This document shows positions 60,129 through 64,000 of a stretch of 64,000 bases of DNA, piece after piece. The translations under genes were made by a program, and so were the position numbers. The notes under the pieces were generated by a model, which made no database searches, was not told the DNA's origin, and saw only the letters and a list, made by a program, of their open reading frames with translations. This DNA is from Hydrogenophaga sp040372165 (lineage in GTDB: Bacteria > Pseudomonadota > Gammaproteobacteria > Burkholderiales > Burkholderiaceae_C): assembly GCF_040372165.1 (NCBI RefSeq), contig NZ_BAABWG010000003.1, positions 682,001 through 746,000 of the forward strand, read 5' to 3'. Position 1 is the first letter of the stretch. The number at the start of each line of letters is the position of its first letter.

Positions 60129-60189
60129 GTTGGGTTCCTGAGTGATCTTTGTGTCTCACCAATACGGATCGGAGATGCGATGGCTTTAG

Positions 60190-60271
60190 CCGAGGGCGCG
60201 GCGGATCCGGGTCTCCCGGTCCGCAACGCGCCGCCCCCTTGAGGGGGACGCGCAAAGCGCGGCGGGGGTGG
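60190..60271 (-). repeat. GC-rich multi-hairpin repeat (copy R8), 3' of dmpE copy 2
   Basis: Just after the dmpE stop codon. On the minus strand: CCGCCGCGCTTTGCGCG region, CCCCCTCAAGGGGG, then GGACCGGGAGACCCGG. It fills most of the gap before dmpH copy 2. Confidence 0.8.
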
Positions 60272-60280
60272 TTCTTAGGT

Positions 60281-61066
60281 TCATGCGACAAACCGGACGG
60301 ACGTGCTGCCCAGTCCGCCCACGCTGCTGTGCAGACTGTCTCCAGCGACCACGGGCACCAGCGGCGATTGCGAGCCGGAGAGGATGATGTCGCCGGCCTT
60401 GAGGCCGATGCCCAGACGGCCCAGCGTGTTCGCCAGCCATGCCACGGCGTTCACGGGAGAGCCTTGCACCGACGCGCCGGTGGAGGTGCTGATGATTTCG
60501 CCGTTCTTCTCCAGCACCATGCCGGCCAACGACAGGTCAAGATCGCGCGGGCTCTTGCGCACACCGCCCAGGGTGAGCACGCCGCAGGAAGCGTTGTCGG
60601 CCACGGTGTCCTGGATCTTGATCTTCCAGTCCTTGATGCGCGAGTCGACGATCTCGAAGCAAGGCATCACGCAGTCGGTTGCGCGCAGCACGTCAGCGGC
60701 GGTCACGCCAGGGCCCTCCAGGTCTTTGGCGAGGATGAAGGCCACTTCGGCTTCGGCCTTGGGGGCGATCATCTCGCCCACGGAAATGGCCTGGCCTTCG
60801 TTGAACACCATGCCGGAGAGCAGGTGGCCGAAGTCGGGCTGGTTCACGCCCAGCATGTCCATGACGACCTTGCTGGTCACACCGATCTTCTTGCCCACCA
60901 CGTGTTCGCCCGCGTCGATGCGGCGCTGGATCATGCGCAGCTGGATCTGGTACGCGTCTTCAATGGTGATGTCGGATTCGCGGTCGGTCAGTGGTGCGAC
61001 GGCCTTGCGGTCCAACAGTGCCTGGTACAGCTCGTCGCCGTAGTGTTCAATCTTTTTTGCGTCCAT
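60281..61066 (-). CDS. dmpE: 2-hydroxypenta-2,4-dienoate hydratase, copy 2
   Basis: A 261-residue XylJ/DmpE hydratase with GKKIGVTSKVVMDMLGV, PKAEAEVAFILAKDL and CFEIVDSRIKDWKIKI. It is a diverged paralogue of the 27-kb gene. It lies about 106 bp downstream of the hydrolase gene; the gap holds a degenerate 6-bp repeat (CGGATT-like units near 61135-61170). Confidence 0.9.
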   Translation of the reverse strand: MDAKKIEHYGDELYQALLDRKAVAPLTDRESDITIEDAYQIQLRMIQRRIDAGEHVVGKKIGVTSKVVMDMLGVNQPDFGHLLSGMVFNEGQAISVGEMIAPKAEAEVAFILAKDLEGPGVTAADVLRATDCVMPCFEIVDSRIKDWKIKIQDTVADNASCGVLTLGGVRKSPRDLDLSLAGMVLEKNGEIISTSTGASVQGSPVNAVAWLANTLGRLGIGLKAGDIILSGSQSPLVPVVAGDSLHSSVGGLGSTSVRFVA

Positions 61067-61172
61067 GGTGCTTGCTCGCGTGTGTTGGTGTATGTGTTGT
61101 TGTGTTTGGGCAGGTATTGAAAAACTCGGATTCGGCTTCAGATTCGTACTCGGATTCAGAGCCCGGTCGGCT

Positions 61173-62033
61173 TTATGGCGCCTCGTCTGCTTCGGTCAGG
61201 AACTGGCTGACCAGATGGTTGAAGCGCGCCGTGTGTTCGATCTGCGTCCAGTGGCCGCAATGACCAAAGACATGCAGCTGGCTGTTTGGAATCCACTGCG
61301 ACAGCGTGAGCGAGTTCTGCAGCGGGATGACCTGGTCTTCACGGCCATGAATGATCAGCGTCTCGTGGGGCAGGGCGCGGATGGCAGCTTCATCGCTGGC
61401 CATGGCGTCCACCCAGCGCTGGCGCGGGGCAGGGAACATGGCCGAGAACGACTCCTGAAAGCCGGGGCGAATGCTGGCCTCGTAGCGCAGCCTGGCCAGC
61501 TCGTCGGTGACGAGCGCGCGGCTGTGCGCAAAGATGTCGAGCATCTTGCGCATTTCCTCGAGCGAAGGCTCATAGCCCCAGACGTCGTCCAGCCCTTGGG
61601 TGATGGGAAACTTCACGCCCACCGACCCCATCAGCACCAAGCGGCGCACACGTTCAGGCGCGCGAATGGCCAAAGCCAGCGACAACGCACCCCCAAACGA
61701 GTTGCCCACCACATCGGCTTTCTCGATGCCCATGGCATCCATCAGGTCCAGCGCCTGCTGCACCCAGGTGTTCATGTTGTAGGCGATTCCTTCAGGCCGA
61801 TCCGAATAGCCAAATCCCACCATGTCCGGCGCAACCACCCGCCGCTCCTGCGACACCACCGGCAACACCAGCCGCCAGTTCGCCCACGCACTCACCCCCG
61901 GCCCCGACCCGTGGATGAACAACACCGGCGGCTGACCCGGCTTCGAAGAGCCGACGTCATGCACGTTCGTGTTGAACGCCCCAGTGCGAACGGAATTCGC
62001 AATCTCAGGATTGGAGGATGAAGAAGTGCTCAT
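61173..62033 (-). CDS. dmpD: 2-hydroxymuconic semialdehyde hydrolase
   Basis: A 286-residue alpha/beta hydrolase of the meta-cleavage product hydrolase group. Nucleophile Ser is in VGNSFGGALS, the acid Asp in IHGREDQVIP and the His in FGHCGHWTQIEH; oxyanion segment FIHGSGPGVSAWANW is typical. It hydrolyses 2-hydroxymuconic semialdehyde or its alkyl forms, giving the hydrolytic branch. No hydrolase occurs in cluster 1. Confidence 0.92.
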   Translation of the reverse strand: MSTSSSSNPEIANSVRTGAFNTNVHDVGSSKPGQPPVLFIHGSGPGVSAWANWRLVLPVVSQERRVVAPDMVGFGYSDRPEGIAYNMNTWVQQALDLMDAMGIEKADVVGNSFGGALSLALAIRAPERVRRLVLMGSVGVKFPITQGLDDVWGYEPSLEEMRKMLDIFAHSRALVTDELARLRYEASIRPGFQESFSAMFPAPRQRWVDAMASDEAAIRALPHETLIIHGREDQVIPLQNSLTLSQWIPNSQLHVFGHCGHWTQIEHTARFNHLVSQFLTEADEAP

Positions 62034-62079
62034 AAAGAAAGAGGTCAGTCAGATAGCGTTCGAGTGAAGTGCCTTCAAC

Positions 62080-62166
62080 CGAGGCTGCGACGGATCCGGG
62101 TCCCCCGGTCCGTACGCAGCGCCCCCCAGTGGGGGGTGACGCGCCTGCGGCGCGTCGCGGGGGGCG
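62080..62166 (-). repeat. GC-rich multi-hairpin repeat (copy R9), directly 3' of dmpC
   Basis: It begins at the base after the dmpC stop codon. On the minus strand: CGCCGCAGGCGCGTC hairpin, CCCCCCACTGGGGGG hairpin, then GGACCGGGGGACCCGG. Same order and direction relative to the gene as the other 3' copies. Confidence 0.8.
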
Positions 62167-63621
62167 TCAAAGCTTCACCATGACGTTTCGAAGTTCGGTA
62201 TAAAACTCCAGCGAATGCACACCACCCTCGCGGCCAATGCCGCTGGACTTGGAGCCACCAAAGGCGGTACGCAGGTCGCGCAGGAACCAGCTGTTGATCC
62301 AGCACAGGCCCACTTCGATGGACGCTGCCATGCGGTGTGCGGTTTCCAGGTTTTGCGTCCACACCGTGGTGGCCAGGCCGTAGTCGGTGTCGTTGGCCAG
62401 CTCAATCGCTTCTTCCACCGTGTCGAAGGGAGCGATGTGGCAGCAAGGGCCGAAGATTTCTTCGCGGATGATGGGGCTGGTCTCGGGCAGTCCGGTCCAG
62501 ATGGTGGGCTGCACGTAATGACCATCCTTGTACTGGTCAGGCAGCTCGGGCGAACCGCCGCCGGTCACCACGGTGGCGCCTTCGGCCTTGGCCTTCTCGT
62601 AGTAGCCCATGACCTTTTGCTTGTGTTCAGCGGAAATCAATGGGCCGAGGTTCACGCCGTCCATTTCGCTCGGGCCCACCTTGAGGGCTTCGGCCTTGGC
62701 CTTGAGGGCTGCGACGAACTTGTCAAAGATGGGGCGCTGCACGTACACGCGCTCGGTGCCCAGGCAAACCTGGCCGCAGTTTTCAAACGCGGAGCGGGTG
62801 ATGCCGGCCACGGCCTTGTCGAAATCGGCGTCGGCAAACACGATGCCGGCGTTCTTGCCGCCCAGCTCGAAGGACACGGGGCGCACGCCCTTGGCGGCGG
62901 CGGCCATGATGGCTTCACCTGTGCGGGTCTCGCCCGTGAAGGTGATGGCGTTGACGCCAGGGTTGCGGGTGAGGAATTCGCCGGCAGAGCCGGGGCCGAA
63001 ACCGTGCACCACGTTGTACACGCCCTTGGGCACGCCGACCTTGTCCATCACTTCGCCCAGCAGGGTCGCGGTGGCAGGGGTTTCTTCCGAAGGCTTGACG
63101 ATGACGGTGTTGCCGCAGGCCAGCGCCTGGCCCACTTTCCATGTCATCAACAACAGTGGCAGGTTCCAGGGGCAGACAACGCCGACCACGCCCACCGGTG
63201 AACGCACCGCGTAAGACAGGGCGGTGCCGCCGTCTGGCGTGGTCATCTGGAAGCTCTCGGTGGGAACGTTCTTGATGATGTCGGCAAAGACCTTGAAGTT
63301 GGCCGCTCCGCGGGGAATGTCGATGTGTGAGGCCAGCGACTTGGGCTTGCCGGTGTCGGCAATCTCGGCGGCGAGGAAGTCGTCAAAGCGGTTGTTGATT
63401 TCGTCGGCCACGGCGTAGAGCATTTCCACGCGCTTGACCACGCTCATCTGGCCCCACTCGCCTTTGAGGGCAGCACGGGCAGCGGTCACAGCGGCGTCCA
63501 CTTCAGCCTGACCGGCTTCGTGGACCATGCCGATCACACGGTTGTCGGCCGGCGCGCGGTTTTCAAACGTCTTGCTGGTGGCAACAAACTCACCGTTGAT
63601 GAAGTTCAGAAACTGTTTCAT
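62167..63621 (-). CDS. dmpC: 2-hydroxymuconic semialdehyde dehydrogenase
   Basis: A 484-residue NAD-dependent aldehyde dehydrogenase of the XylG/DmpC type, the first step of the oxalocrotonate branch. It shows CPWNLPLLLMTWKV, the FTGETRTGEA motif, general base Glu in FELGGKNAG and catalytic Cys in ENCGQVCLGTERV. Length and the C-terminal GREGGVHSLEFYTELRNV match. It is the only such gene in the window and may serve both clusters. Confidence 0.93.
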   Translation of the reverse strand: MKQFLNFINGEFVATSKTFENRAPADNRVIGMVHEAGQAEVDAAVTAARAALKGEWGQMSVVKRVEMLYAVADEINNRFDDFLAAEIADTGKPKSLASHIDIPRGAANFKVFADIIKNVPTESFQMTTPDGGTALSYAVRSPVGVVGVVCPWNLPLLLMTWKVGQALACGNTVIVKPSEETPATATLLGEVMDKVGVPKGVYNVVHGFGPGSAGEFLTRNPGVNAITFTGETRTGEAIMAAAAKGVRPVSFELGGKNAGIVFADADFDKAVAGITRSAFENCGQVCLGTERVYVQRPIFDKFVAALKAKAEALKVGPSEMDGVNLGPLISAEHKQKVMGYYEKAKAEGATVVTGGGSPELPDQYKDGHYVQPTIWTGLPETSPIIREEIFGPCCHIAPFDTVEEAIELANDTDYGLATTVWTQNLETAHRMAASIEVGLCWINSWFLRDLRTAFGGSKSSGIGREGGVHSLEFYTELRNVMVKL

Positions 63622-63725
63622 GGAAGTTCTTCGGGATGACGTAAAGACAAAAAAGACAAGAAAGCAAAAAGAGAGAAATGCAAAGAGTGAAGCGACAAAG
63701 GTTCAGGTCGCGTTGCCGCAGACGA

Positions 63726-64000
63726 TCAGCCCAGCTTCAGCAAGGCATCGATGCCAGCCTGGGCGCATTCAGCGTCTTGCTCGGCAGAGCCACCCGAGAC
63801 GCCAATGCCGCCAATCAAGGCGTCGCCGACACGCACAGGCAAACCACCGCCAAACACCACCAGGCGCGGGCGGTGCGGCATGCCAATGCGCAGTGCCTCG
63901 TCGCTCTCCAGCACCTTGGGCCAGTCGGCGGTGGGGAAGCCAAAACTGGCAGCGGTGTACGCCTTGTCGATCGCGATATCAATCGAATGCAAAAACGCAT
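63726..64000 (-). CDS. GlcG/HbpS (DUF336) family protein, partial (N-terminus outside window)
   Basis: The visible 91 codons contain SIDIAIDKAYTAASFGFPT, PRLVVFGGGLPVRVGD and LIGGIGVSGGSAEQDAECA, the hallmark of heme-binding-protein/GlcG-like DUF336 proteins, which often sit in aromatic operons. The 5' end lies beyond the window. It is upstream of dmpC in the same direction, so the cluster 2 operon continues to the right of the window. Confidence 0.85.
   Translation of the reverse strand, partial: AFLHSIDIAIDKAYTAASFGFPTADWPKVLESDEALRIGMPHRPRLVVFGGGLPVRVGDALIGGIGVSGGSAEQDAECAQAGIDALLKLG

Overview
This 64-kb window looks like the chromosome of a high-GC betaproteobacterium, most likely of the Comamonadaceae (Hydrogenophaga/Acidovorax/Polaromonas type). 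The gene families, the many ABC (Liv-type) and tripartite (Tct-type) uptake systems tied to aromatic catabolism, and the codon use all fit, but the genus is an inference. The dominant theme is meta-cleavage of aromatic compounds. No tRNA, rRNA or CRISPR array was seen.

Region 1 (1-9.6 kb): a partial nitronate monooxygenase gene on the minus strand, then a plus-strand homoprotocatechuate (4-hydroxyphenylacetate) cluster: hpaR, hpaG split into two overlapping genes, hpaE, hpaD, hpaF, hpaH, a class II aldolase, a ketopantoate-reductase-like gene and hpaI. This takes 3,4-dihydroxyphenylacetate to pyruvate and succinate semialdehyde; the hydroxylase HpaBC is not in the window. Region 2 (9.7-14.9 kb): a TctD/TctE two-component system followed by a TctC-TctB-TctA tripartite transporter.

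Region 3 (15-28.9 kb): catechol meta-cleavage cluster 1. A LysR regulator is divergent from an ABC importer operon (substrate-binding protein, LivG, LivF, LivH, LivM) and a XylT-like ferredoxin. Facing it is a minus-strand operon: catechol 2,3-dioxygenase, hydratase, SDR, 4-oxalocrotonate decarboxylase, tautomerase, acylating acetaldehyde dehydrogenase, hydroxyoxovalerate aldolase and a second binding protein. Nearly identical ATAC-N7-GTAT palindromes sit at the LysR/ABC divergent promoter and ahead of the dioxygenase gene, which suggests one regulon. Region 4 (48.7-64 kb): cluster 2, all minus strand, with the same set plus hydroxymuconic semialdehyde dehydrogenase and hydrolase and its own ABC importer, but no dioxygenase inside the window. 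A 2.2-kb block (aldolase + acetaldehyde dehydrogenase) is nearly identical in both clusters. A family of GC-rich multi-hairpin repeats lies immediately 3' of stop codons in these catabolic operons, and one copy is inserted in frame in both acetaldehyde dehydrogenase genes.

Region 5 (29-48.6 kb) between the two clusters is accessory: a DUF945-like protein, a fatty acid desaturase, a lipoprotein followed by a putative XVIPCD-type type IV secretion effector, a helix-hairpin-helix protein, a DM13 protein, an HTH/AbiEii-type toxin-antitoxin pair, an ECF sigma factor with a SnoaL-like partner, a LysR/MAPEG/DinB group, a Tag glycosylase, an IS110-family element, and a lower-GC island encoding a Dam-type adenine methylase, a HerA ATPase, a NurA nuclease and a cytosolic 5'-nucleotidase homologue. 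That last island is the best candidate for an undescribed (probably defence) system; the effector/lipoprotein pair is the second.
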